Source: an uncultured Clostridia bacterium
GTDB lineage: Bacteria > Bacillota > Clostridia > Oscillospirales > Ruminococcaceae
DNA: 9,978 nt
Assembly: GCA_937891895.1 (NCBI GenBank)
Contig: CALATN010000170.1
Span: forward strand, 1-9,978
Direction of reading: 5' to 3'
Shown here: piece by piece, positions 1 through 6,084 of the stretch
How positions within the stretch are numbered: the first letter of the stretch is position 1
How the letters are laid out: every line of letters starts with the position of its first letter
Program-made: the position numbers and the translations under genes
The notes under the pieces: model-generated
The model's database searches: none
Told to the model about the DNA's origin: nothing
What the model saw: only the letters and a program-made list of their open reading frames with translations

Positions 1-257
1 AACAGGCTGAACAGCTGGGAAGGCAGATGGTTCAGAGGAAGGTTGAGGAGCTTGATGCTGAAAAGAACAAATACACGTCGCTTTATAAGAATTTAAAATT
101 AAATGCATTTAACTTGGCAAATAGAATGTGTACAAAGGTTTCAAGCCAATTTGCTCAAATGAGTAAGGAAGAAAAGTTAAAAATGCTTTCTGATGCGTAT
201 TGGCAGGTTAATAATGACCAGCGGACCAGAGAGGAATCTGGGATGGAGATGGGGTGA
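1..257 (+). CDS. C-terminal fragment of an unrecognised coiled-coil-like protein (partial)
   Basis: The reading frame is open from codon position 3 to a TGA ending at 257, so 84 residues are visible and the true start lies left of the window. An internal ATG at 27 has no convincing ribosome binding site, so I treat this as a gene tail. The segment is highly charged and rich in Lys, Glu and Gln. Its first half has a helical, coiled-coil-like character (QMVQRKVEELDAEKNKY), followed by a second probable helix (SKEEKLKMLSDAYWQ) and a polar tail. I do not recognise the family. Tails of this kind occur in mobilisation proteins, recombinases and phage structural proteins, but nothing here decides between them. 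No membrane segment is visible. The promoter at 274-302 begins just after the stop, so this gene is probably a separate unit from what follows. Confidence 0.55.
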   Translation, partial: QAEQLGRQMVQRKVEELDAEKNKYTSLYKNLKLNAFNLANRMCTKVSSQFAQMSKEEKLKMLSDAYWQVNNDQRTREESGMEMG

Positions 258-273
258 TGTTTGGTAGGAATCG

Positions 274-302
274 TTGAAATATAGGGAGATTTGTGGTATA
301 AT
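274..302 (+). promoter_or_regulatory. Vegetative sigma-A-type promoter for the ParB-like/AraC genes
   Basis: TTGAAA at 274-279 and TATAAT at 297-302 are separated by exactly 17 bases, and the -10 box is preceded by TGG (294-296), which makes an extended -10. This is near-consensus for a housekeeping sigma factor. Transcription should start around 308-310, giving a leader of about 25 bases before the ATG at 333. The call rests on sequence match only. Confidence 0.8.
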
Positions 303-332
303 TAGTGTAGATGATTTTATGGAGGTCGCTAT

Positions 333-899
333 ATGGAAAATAAAATATTTACAATAAAAATAGCTGACCTCGGTATAAGTCAGCTTTACATAAATAGAGA
401 AAAACTTAATGGAGTTGCAAAATGGTTTGATGTTAGCAAGGTTAATGAGTATGATCCTTTACCCGTATATGATTTTGATAATGGCAGATATACTCTGACC
501 GACGGACATACCCGTGCTTATACAATGCTTAAAAATGGAATTCAGGATGTACGGGTGCAGCTTGATTTAGATGAAATGATAACCTGCGATTTAGGGCAAC
601 GGCTTTATAGTACAGATATTGAATGGTGCAACAAATACGGAATGCACGGCGTAAGTGCTTTTGAAAGCAGGATTATTCCAAACGAACAGTATTCAGTCTT
701 ATGGCTTGAACGTTGCAAAAGACTTTATAATTTGCTATCCTCTGATTTTTCAACTGACAGTCTGAGCAAGAAATTCAATGACCTGCTCCTGTACGGTGCA
801 AATGCAGATTTGTCAGAATTCTATTTTGATGATTGCAAAGGGAATCTTTATTTGTATAAGGATGGAGTCTTACAAGAGGAAGGCAAAGCGAGGTGGTAA
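333..899 (+). CDS. ParB N-terminal-like domain protein of unknown role
   Basis: This 188-residue protein starts at an ATG seven bases after GGAGG (321-325), downstream of a strong promoter. Residues ~1-80 resemble the ParB/Srx N-terminal fold: an opening strand and helix (TIKIADLGISQLYI), a segment ending PLPVYDF at 43-48, then YTLTDGHTRAYTMLKNG at 53-69. The DGHTR at 57-61 is the equivalent of the DGHHR/GERR nucleotide-binding turn of ParB-like proteins. Residues ~90-188 are mixed helical, carry the pattern ESRIIPNEQYSVLWLERC (111-128), and match no domain I can name. No helix-turn-helix is evident, and there is no ParA partner nearby, so a chromosome-partitioning role is unlikely. Similar short clostridial proteins are usually left hypothetical. 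The gene ends one base before the AraC-type gene at 901 and is probably cotranscribed and translationally coupled with it. The fold call is moderate and the function unknown. Confidence 0.75.
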   Translation: MENKIFTIKIADLGISQLYINREKLNGVAKWFDVSKVNEYDPLPVYDFDNGRYTLTDGHTRAYTMLKNGIQDVRVQLDLDEMITCDLGQRLYSTDIEWCNKYGMHGVSAFESRIIPNEQYSVLWLERCKRLYNLLSSDFSTDSLSKKFNDLLLYGANADLSEFYFDDCKGNLYLYKDGVLQEEGKARW

Positions 900-900
900 A

Positions 901-1737
901 ATGCACAGAATTATCAATATGTACCATCCGATAACTGCTACACCATTTGCCGATAACGACACCTATTGCGAAATCCTGCCCTGTGAAACTTTGCAACCGT
1001 ATATTCGCTGCTTCTGGGGTACGAAAAAGCCTGTTTCAGCACAGCCTGATACCGCTTCATCGGGAATTGTCATTCCCGACACCTGTATGGATATTATCTT
1101 TGATATAAATTACACCGAAAATAATTACAGCGGCTTTTTCTGTACAATCGATGAGCATTCCTACCCTACAGGCGGAGCAATAGTTGCCAATACTACTGCA
1201 ACCTTTGCCATTCGCTTTTATGCGTGGACTGCCATTCTTTTCTCGGAAGAAGATTTTACAGGACGGAAAAACAGCGCGTTTGCCGTTGAGGAATTTTTCA
1301 GCAAGCTTAAAGCTGAGCTTGAACCGCTGTTGTTTGATGTTCCGACATTAGACGGAAAAATCGCCGTAACGGAAAAATTATTGCTGAAAAAGCTATGCAC
1401 CAACCGCATAAATAATAATCTCATGAATGCAATTCATTATATGCTTGAAACAAATGGAAGAGCAAAAATCTCCGATATATGTGATTATACCTCTATTTCC
1501 GAACGTCAGCTTGAACGCATTTTCAATTATAATATGGGTATTTCGCCTAAAGCCTTTTCCTCACTGCTGCGATACCAGCTTTTATGGCAGGATATTGCGT
1601 TATCGCCCTATTTCAATATTCTTGACGCTGTGGATAAATACGGCTTCAGCGACCAGGCGCATCTGCTGAACGACTTCAAAAAACGTCATCTTATGACACC
1701 GAAAGCGGCGGCTGAATACGCTCGCAAGGATTTATAA
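901..1737 (+). CDS. AraC-family transcriptional regulator (DUF6597-like sensor domain)
   Basis: I place the start at the ATG at 901, seven bases after GAGG (890-893), which gives 278 residues. An in-frame ATG at 778 lies deep inside the preceding gene, has no ribosome binding site and would add 41 residues of unconvincing sequence. The N-terminal half (~20-170) has the feel of the DUF6597/AraC sensor type: YCEILPCETLQPYIRCFWG at 22-40, then IVIPDTCMDIIFDI at 56-69. The C-terminal ~100 residues hold the paired AraC helix-turn-helix motifs: ISDICDYTSISERQLERIF at 190-208 and ILDAVDKYGFSDQAHLLNDF at 240-259, ending with the MTPKAAAEYA variant of the usual TP..YR signature. It should be a soluble DNA-binding activator responding to an unknown ligand. 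It follows the ParB-like gene by one base, and the toroid-fold gene 70 bases downstream is its simplest candidate target. Confidence 0.88.
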   Translation: MHRIINMYHPITATPFADNDTYCEILPCETLQPYIRCFWGTKKPVSAQPDTASSGIVIPDTCMDIIFDINYTENNYSGFFCTIDEHSYPTGGAIVANTTATFAIRFYAWTAILFSEEDFTGRKNSAFAVEEFFSKLKAELEPLLFDVPTLDGKIAVTEKLLLKKLCTNRINNNLMNAIHYMLETNGRAKISDICDYTSISERQLERIFNYNMGISPKAFSSLLRYQLLWQDIALSPYFNILDAVDKYGFSDQAHLLNDFKKRHLMTPKAAAEYARKDL

Positions 1738-1771
1738 TGTCGGATTTTTACAATACATATCCTTTTATTTG

Positions 1772-1807
1772 TGTTATGATTAATAAAAAACGCAGGAGGG
1801 TTACTAT
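1772..1807 (+). promoter_or_regulatory. Possible extended -10 promoter and strong RBS for the toroid-fold gene
   Basis: TATGAT at 1775-1780 is preceded by TGT (1772-1774), an extended -10 arrangement. No good -35 box lies at 16-18 bases; TTTACA at 1747-1752 is about five bases too far. AGGAGGG at 1794-1800 is a strong ribosome binding site, seven bases before the ATG at 1808. No terminator is seen between 1737 and this site, so readthrough from the upstream regulator gene is also possible. The weak -35 would suit activator control, which is an inference. Confidence 0.45.
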
Positions 1808-2725
1808 ATGAACACACTGGAAAAATCAAGGCAATTTATCTACAAAAACGCTCGTCCCCTTGAGCTTGCAAAATGGCAATATCACTTTGAAAACGAAAGC
1901 AAGGAAGCTGTGCTCCACACATTGAGCTTTTATCAGAATGAGGACGGCGGTTTCGGAAATGGGTTGGAAGCAGATTTTCTTAATCCCAATTCTTCGCCTA
2001 TGGCTACTTGGGCGGCAACTGAAACTCTCAGAGAGATAGAGTTTGCCGACAGAAATCACCCGATAGTAAAAAGCATACTCCGCTTTCTTGAAAGCGGCAA
2101 GCATTTTGATGAAAAGCAGAATAAATGGCTTAACACAATACCATCAAACAATGATTATCCTCACGCAATATGGTGGGAATACAACGAAAAAAGTGATAGC
2201 ATAAGCTACAATCCTACAGCGGCACTTGCTGCATTTATTATTTCTTACGCTGACGCAAATTCTGCAATTTATGAAAAGGGATTGAAAATCGCAAAAGAGG
2301 CAGTGGAATGGTTTGTTTCATCTGCTCCCATAAACGATAATCATGATGTTGCGTGCTTTATCAGACTTTATAATGCACTTGACGGTGAAGCGATAATTAG
2401 TGAGGATATGCTTGAACGCTTCAGAGCAGGACTTCGTGAGAGCGTGAAGCTTACAATCTGCCCTGATACAGAAAAGTGGGCGGTTGAGTATGTTACAAGA
2501 CCTTCCGATTACAGCATCACACCTGACAGTATGTTTTATGAAGATAATACCGAAATTGCCCTGTATGAACGCGATTTTATAAAAACAATACAGAGAGCTG
2601 ACGGCGGCTTTGACGTTCCATGGAAATGGTGGACGGATTACAACGAGTTTCATGTAAGCGAACACCGCTGGCAGTCGATTTTAACTATAAAGTATATGCT
2701 TTATTTGAAAGGCTATGAAAAATAA
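1808..2725 (+). CDS. Terpenoid cyclase/prenyltransferase-type alpha-alpha toroid protein
   Basis: This 305-residue protein starts seven bases after AGGAGGG. It carries two copies of the QxxDGGFG-type turn characteristic of squalene oxidase/prenyltransferase repeats: QNEDGGFGNG at 43-52 and QRADGGFDVPW at 262-272. The intervening sequence is almost entirely helical and Trp-rich (MATWAATETLREI at 65-77, WWEYNEK at 122-128, PTAALAAFIISYADA at 136-150), as expected for an alpha-alpha barrel. It lacks the DxDD motif of class II terpene cyclases, has no signal peptide or membrane segment, and is half the usual length of squalene-hopene cyclases. It is therefore probably not a full cyclase. Comparable bacterial proteins are annotated only by the repeat. 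It sits after an AraC regulator and before a hairpin, so it is the last gene of its block. The fold call is fairly sure; the substrate and reaction are unknown. Confidence 0.75.
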   Translation: MNTLEKSRQFIYKNARPLELAKWQYHFENESKEAVLHTLSFYQNEDGGFGNGLEADFLNPNSSPMATWAATETLREIEFADRNHPIVKSILRFLESGKHFDEKQNKWLNTIPSNNDYPHAIWWEYNEKSDSISYNPTAALAAFIISYADANSAIYEKGLKIAKEAVEWFVSSAPINDNHDVACFIRLYNALDGEAIISEDMLERFRAGLRESVKLTICPDTEKWAVEYVTRPSDYSITPDSMFYEDNTEIALYERDFIKTIQRADGGFDVPWKWWTDYNEFHVSEHRWQSILTIKYMLYLKGYEK

Positions 2726-2747
2726 GGCTTTACATAGCGTATAAACA

Positions 2748-2784
2748 ACCGTCTGATTATCAGAACAAATGACAATCAGACGGT
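2748..2784 (+). terminator. Hairpin terminator after the toroid-fold gene
   Basis: ACCGTCTGATT (2748-2758) and AATCAGACGGT (2774-2784) form a perfect 11-bp stem around a 15-base loop, 22 bases after the stop at 2725. The tail (TATATCTTTATAT) is AT-rich but has no long T-run, so termination may be incomplete. The reverse strand has a short A/T-rich flank too. Confidence 0.7.
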
Positions 2785-2871
2785 ATATCTTTATATAAAA
2801 TTGTAACAATATGGAAGTATTGCCGAGTACCGTTACGTTACGCACCTATTTAGAATAAATTCAAAAAATTC

Positions 2872-2899
2872 TGAACCTTTCTACCTCCAACTACGTCTA
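2872..2899 (+). promoter_or_regulatory. ECF-type promoter, probably recognised by the downstream sigma factor
   Basis: TGAACC at 2872-2877 and CGTCTA at 2894-2899 are exactly 16 bases apart. Firmicute ECF sigma factors of the SigW/SigM/SigV kind use TGAAAC, ~16 bases, then CGTC or CGTA, so both boxes and the spacing fit. The -35 is extended by TTT (TGAACCTTT), as in many ECF promoters. It lies directly upstream of the sigma gene at 2942, whose ribosome binding site (AAGGAGGTGA, 2928-2937) follows about 30 bases later. Autoregulation is the natural inference. No equally good vegetative promoter is visible in 2785-2871, which otherwise holds only AT-rich sequence and a short tandem GTTAC repeat. 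Confidence 0.65.
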
Positions 2900-2941
2900 T
2901 ATTAGTGAAAGCGCTTTTAGTAAACACAAGGAGGTGACGAT

Positions 2942-4231
2942 ATGACCGAATTTGAAATACTACTGAATGAATGTAAAAATGCCGTAGAGCGTTTTGTGCG
3001 ATTTAAGCTGTTATTGAAGCCTGACGCAGATGATATTTTACAAGAAACTTTTCTGACCGCTTTTCAGAACTTTGATACACTTGCAGATAAATCCCATTTC
3101 AAGGCGTGGATAATCAGCATTGCCCGAAATAAATGCAATGACTATTACCGCAGAAAAGCGAAAAGTGTTGATGTTTCCATCGACGAACTGACCGAACAGC
3201 CGCTTACTGCAAGTCGATACGGATATGTTGAGCAGCACGATGTTTATGATACTCTTGAATCATTATCCGAGAATGATAAACAAATAATTGACCTGTTTTA
3301 CATTCAAGGCTATACTCAAAGCGAGATTGCCCAAAGGCTTGATATTCCTATTGGAACTGTAAAAAGCCGACTTTACACAGCAAGAAACAATTTCAAAAGG
3401 TTATATCTGCCTGATAGGATTTATGGAAAGGTTGATGAAAATATGAAAAAGTTGCCCGAATTTATGCCTGAATATACAATTACAAAGCTTGATAAAGAGC
3501 CGTTTTCCGTTAAGTGGGAGGAACTTATGGGCTGGTTTATTGTCCCGAAGCTGGGCGAAAAGCTTAACTGGGCAATATATGATTTTCCCAAAAGAAACCG
3601 TACAGAATATGATGAAATGCAAGTCGTAGGAAAGGCAGAAATCCACGGTATTGAGGGCGTAGAAATAACTGCAAAGCAATACGCTCCTATGGATTGCAAC
3701 AAAACAGATAATGATAAAATTGCGGAGCGAACCTTTATTGCACAGCTTACTGATACGCACTGTCGTTTTCTTGCTGAAAGTCACATAAGCGGTGGAGTAA
3801 AGAAATTCTATACCTTCCTTGACGGTGATGAGTTTATTCCAAACTGGGGTTTTGGCGAAAACAACTGCGGAAATGAAGTAAATTTGTCTGCGAAGGGCGA
3901 TATTATCCGTAACGGCAGTGAAATTACTGCCGCTGATAAACCGTTTTTACTTGATGTAGTTGGAAGATACGAGATTAAAATCGGCGGTAAAGTGTACGAT
4001 ACAATTTGTGTTATGGACATCGAAACTTATGATGGCGGTGTTGTTAGTGAGCAGTATCTTGACAAGAACGGCAGGACTATTCTTTGGAGAAGATTTAACC
4101 GTAACGATTGGGCAAAAGACCGCTATAAGAAAAACTGGACGGAAATTCTTCCTGAAAATGAACGTATTACCGTGAACGGTGAGGTTTGTGTCCACTGGTA
4201 TGATTGTATTACCGACTATATTTACGAATAA
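2942..4231 (+). CDS. ECF RNA polymerase sigma factor fused to a ~260-residue C-terminal domain
   Basis: The 429-residue protein starts seven bases after GGAGG (2930-2934). Residues ~10-75 are sigma region 2 (DADDILQETFLTAFQNF at 28-44, AWIISIARNKCNDYYRR at 55-71). Residues ~100-156 are region 4 with its helix-turn-helix (YTQSEIAQRLDIPIGTVKSR at 124-143). An ordinary ECF factor would end near residue 160-190. Here the frame continues without break through a domain I cannot assign, about 170-429, rich in strands and aromatic residues, with ICVMDIETYDGGVVSEQYLD at 355-374 and LWRRFNRNDW at 381-390. This domain has six cysteines (252, 274, 309, 356, 416, 422), no membrane segment and no signal peptide. 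It is not the SnoaL or TPR extension of well-known fused ECF groups as far as I can see. No separate anti-sigma gene follows, so the extension may control activity in cis (inference). An internal ATG at 3443 (residue 168) with AAAGG 11 bases upstream could yield the domain alone. Confidence 0.85.
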   Translation: MTEFEILLNECKNAVERFVRFKLLLKPDADDILQETFLTAFQNFDTLADKSHFKAWIISIARNKCNDYYRRKAKSVDVSIDELTEQPLTASRYGYVEQHDVYDTLESLSENDKQIIDLFYIQGYTQSEIAQRLDIPIGTVKSRLYTARNNFKRLYLPDRIYGKVDENMKKLPEFMPEYTITKLDKEPFSVKWEELMGWFIVPKLGEKLNWAIYDFPKRNRTEYDEMQVVGKAEIHGIEGVEITAKQYAPMDCNKTDNDKIAERTFIAQLTDTHCRFLAESHISGGVKKFYTFLDGDEFIPNWGFGENNCGNEVNLSAKGDIIRNGSEITAADKPFLLDVVGRYEIKIGGKVYDTICVMDIETYDGGVVSEQYLDKNGRTILWRRFNRNDWAKDRYKKNWTEILPENERITVNGEVCVHWYDCITDYIYE

Positions 4232-4266
4232 TAAACTTATTTAATACAACTCCATTTATAAATTTA

Positions 4267-4300
4267 AAGCTGCACTTTCTTGTGCAGCTTGCTTTGTTTG
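4267..4300 (+). terminator. Rho-independent terminator after the ECF sigma gene
   Basis: AAGCTGCAC (4267-4275) pairs perfectly with GTGCAGCTT (4282-4290) around a six-base loop, followed by GCTTTGTTTG. It starts 35 bases after the stop of the sigma gene and isolates it from the next promoter. Confidence 0.8.
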
Positions 4301-4317
4301 TGAAATAGTGGTATAAT
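4289..4317 (+). promoter_or_regulatory. Vegetative extended -10 promoter for the flavin reductase-like gene
   Basis: TATAAT at 4312-4317 is preceded by TGG (4309-4311), an extended -10 like the one at 294-302. TTGCTT at 4289-4294 sits 17 bases upstream as a weak -35, overlapping the end of the terminator stem. The leader to the ATG at 4368 is about 45 bases and AT-rich, with an indifferent ribosome binding site (AAAGGA, 4352-4357). Confidence 0.65.
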
Positions 4318-4367
4318 CAAGAAAAATAGGAGATTTTGCAATTAAATTTATAAAGGATAAAGTAGAT

Positions 4368-4937
4368 ATGAAAAGCATAAAAAGAAAATCAATAGGTACG
4401 CATTTCTCTATGTGTATTCAGCCTGCATTTATAATCGGCACAAACAACGAGGACGGAACGCATAATTTCGCGCCGATTACATGGGTGAGCGTCACAAACG
4501 AAAAAGATAATGATTATTTATTGGTTGTCAGTATGTTCGGAACAAAAACGACTAAACAAAATGTTATCAGAACAGGTAAGCTAAGTGTCAATTTAGTAAG
4601 TACAGATATGCTTGAGCTTATGGATTATTTCGGCACACATCATTCCAAAGACGGTATAAAAGATGGAGTTCCATATAGTGTCGGCAGAGGTGACGTTGTA
4701 GATGTTCCTGTTCTTGATGCAAGCCGTTGGATTTATGAATGTGAGGTAATTAAATCTGTGGATACAGGAGAATCAACTACATTCTTCTGCAAAATTATGA
4801 ACATTCAGGTTGATGAGAACTTTATGTGTCAGGATAGTTTTGACATTGATTTGACAAAGCTTGACCCTGTTATTTATTCGGGAATGTACCACAGTATCGG
4901 CAAACTGCTGGGCAAAATCGGAGATTTTTCATTATAA
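4368..4937 (+). CDS. Flavin reductase-like, FMN-binding split-barrel protein
   Basis: This 189-residue soluble protein has the layout of the flavin reductase-like domain. An N-terminal strand leads into PAFIIGTNNEDGTHNFAPIT (19-38), the N(F/V)APIxW segment that lines the flavin site. SMFGTKTTKQNVIRTGKLSVN (55-75) corresponds to the phosphate-contacting segment and the following helix of the split barrel. A later strand pair ends SGMYHSIGKLLGK (171-183), close to the usual Y..IG C-terminal motif. Members bind FMN and either reduce free flavin with NAD(P)H for a partner monooxygenase or act as flavin-dependent reductases. No monooxygenase partner is in the window. The ATG at 4368 is about ten bases after a weak AGGA, and I see no better start. 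It is separated by 84 bases from the AraC-GyrI regulator at 5022, which may control it. Family is fairly sure; substrate is open. Confidence 0.85.
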   Translation: MKSIKRKSIGTHFSMCIQPAFIIGTNNEDGTHNFAPITWVSVTNEKDNDYLLVVSMFGTKTTKQNVIRTGKLSVNLVSTDMLELMDYFGTHHSKDGIKDGVPYSVGRGDVVDVPVLDASRWIYECEVIKSVDTGESTTFFCKIMNIQVDENFMCQDSFDIDLTKLDPVIYSGMYHSIGKLLGKIGDFSL

Positions 4938-5021
4938 TTAAGAGCCGCTGAAAAATCACAACACACATCAAGATTTCTCCTTTGAATTATGATATTATAT
5001 TGTCGAAGGGAGGGATAAGCC

Positions 5022-5939
5022 TTGTACGAATGGAACGAAGCAATACAGAAAATGATAGACTGGATTGAAGCAAACATTACCGAAAATCCTACACTGCTTC
5101 AAATGTCGGAGCAGATAGGTTATTCACCGTATTATTGTTCAGTTCAGTTTCACAAAATCTGTGGTATGACAATAAAGAACTATGTGTCAGGCAGACGGCT
5201 TACACTTGCGGCAGTTGCTTTGCGTGATACGGATGAGAGGATTATTGACATCGCTGTAAAATACGGCTTTTCTTCACAGGAAGCTCTGACGAGAGCTTTT
5301 CGTAGTCTGTTTGGATGTACACCAGCGGCTTACAGAAGAAATCCCGTACCTGTTCCGCTTCCGATTTACAAGACGGTAATCTTTCCTGAACAATATCAAA
5401 AACTGCATAAAGGAGAATTGGAAATGAGCAATAAAGTTTTAGATGAGCCTATTGTAAAAATTCAGTATATTCCTGCACATAAGTACATCGGAATATGGGA
5501 CACGAAGGCAGAAAATTACTGCGACTTTTGGGAAAACAATAACTGCGATACCGTATGCGGAATTATCGACAGCATGAACAATGTTTGTGATCCTATTGTT
5601 ACAGGACACACAGCAGGCTGGTATTACAACGAAAAGGGCGAACGCAAGTATTTTTATGGCACAGGTGTTCCTGCCGATTATAACGGAGCAGTTCCTGACG
5701 GATTCGAAATTCGTGAAATTTCTGCGAGCTACTATCTTGTTTTCAGTCACCCTCCGTTCGATTTTCTTAAGGACAATGGTGAGGTTATGGGCAAGGTTGA
5801 AAATCTTGCGTGGAATTATGACATAGAGAAATACTGCGGTGGAAAATGGGAATGGAATGAGCAAGCTTGTCAGTGTTATCAGCGGCATTATCCCGAAGGA
5901 TTGGGATATGAGGTTTTGCGACCTATTAAAATGAAATGA
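5022..5939 (+). CDS. AraC-family regulator with C-terminal GyrI-like effector-binding domain
   Basis: The protein (305 residues) begins at a TTG at 5022, chosen because GGGAGGG at 5008-5014 lies exactly seven bases upstream. The next in-frame ATG is ten codons on, inside the first conserved helix. Residues ~5-105 are a SoxS/Rob-like pair of helix-turn-helix motifs: LLQMSEQIGYSPYYCSVQFH (25-44) and IIDIAVKYGFSSQEALTRAF (74-93), followed by the signature FGCTPAAYRR (97-106). Residues ~142-304 form the effector-binding (GyrI/AraC-E) domain: VKIQYIPAHKYIGIWDT at 145-161, FYGTGVPAD at 211-219, then a Trp/Tyr-rich stretch and YEVLRPIKMK at the end. Such proteins bind hydrophobic drugs or metabolites and switch on efflux or detoxification genes. 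The flavin reductase-like gene upstream and the ABC exporter genes facing it are candidate targets, which is an inference from position. It is not split or truncated. Confidence 0.9.
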   Translation: MYEWNEAIQKMIDWIEANITENPTLLQMSEQIGYSPYYCSVQFHKICGMTIKNYVSGRRLTLAAVALRDTDERIIDIAVKYGFSSQEALTRAFRSLFGCTPAAYRRNPVPVPLPIYKTVIFPEQYQKLHKGELEMSNKVLDEPIVKIQYIPAHKYIGIWDTKAENYCDFWENNNCDTVCGIIDSMNNVCDPIVTGHTAGWYYNEKGERKYFYGTGVPADYNGAVPDGFEIREISASYYLVFSHPPFDFLKDNGEVMGKVENLAWNYDIEKYCGGKWEWNEQACQCYQRHYPEGLGYEVLRPIKMK

Positions 5940-5942
5940 CAA

Positions 5943-5979
5943 AAACAGGCACACGGAAATCAACACCGTGTGCCTGTTT
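5943..5979. terminator. Bidirectional terminator between convergent blocks
   Basis: AAACAGGCACACGG (5943-5956) and CCGTGTGCCTGTTT (5966-5979) form a perfect 14-bp stem around a nine-base loop. The plus-strand tail is TTTGCATAATTAATTTTATT; the minus-strand tail is a five-T run then GTCATTTC, the better terminator of the two. It starts three bases after the AraC-GyrI gene ends and lies ~105 bases beyond the stop of the convergent ABC genes. Between it and 6085 the sequence is very AT-rich, with no further clear hairpin. Confidence 0.88.
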
Positions 5980-6084
5980 GCATAATTAATTTTATTATTA
6001 TACATAATTACATCAAATTTTGCCTGTTAAAACTTTAAAAAACACCCTATAACGGAAATTTGTTTTTTTATCCTAAAGACTCAT

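Noticed and set aside
1..257. Left edge as a mobile-element end
   Set aside because: The visible tail has no transposase or recombinase motif, and no terminal repeat or attachment-like duplication was found between 258 and 332.
333..899. Chromosome or plasmid partitioning gene
   Set aside because: Only the N-terminal ParB fold is suggested; no ParB helix-turn-helix, no ParA gene and no parS-like site were seen in the window.
778..900. Longer AraC-type gene starting at the ATG at 778
   Set aside because: The start lies inside the ParB-like gene, has no ribosome binding site, and the extra residues are out-of-frame translation of that gene; the ATG at 901 has GAGG seven bases upstream.
2748..2784. 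Small regulatory RNA or riboswitch from the hairpin region
   Set aside because: A single simple stem right after a stop codon is fully explained by termination; no conserved riboswitch core was seen.
2829..2842. Tandem GTTAC (CCGTTACGTTACG) as an operator or origin-like iteron
   Set aside because: Only two copies, not continued nearby, and no partner protein suggests such a site; recorded as too weak to call.
5439..6005. 188-codon open frame on the minus strand
   Set aside because: It is antisense to the effector-binding part of the AraC-GyrI gene, runs across the terminator hairpin, has no recognisable domain, and its composition follows the sense gene.
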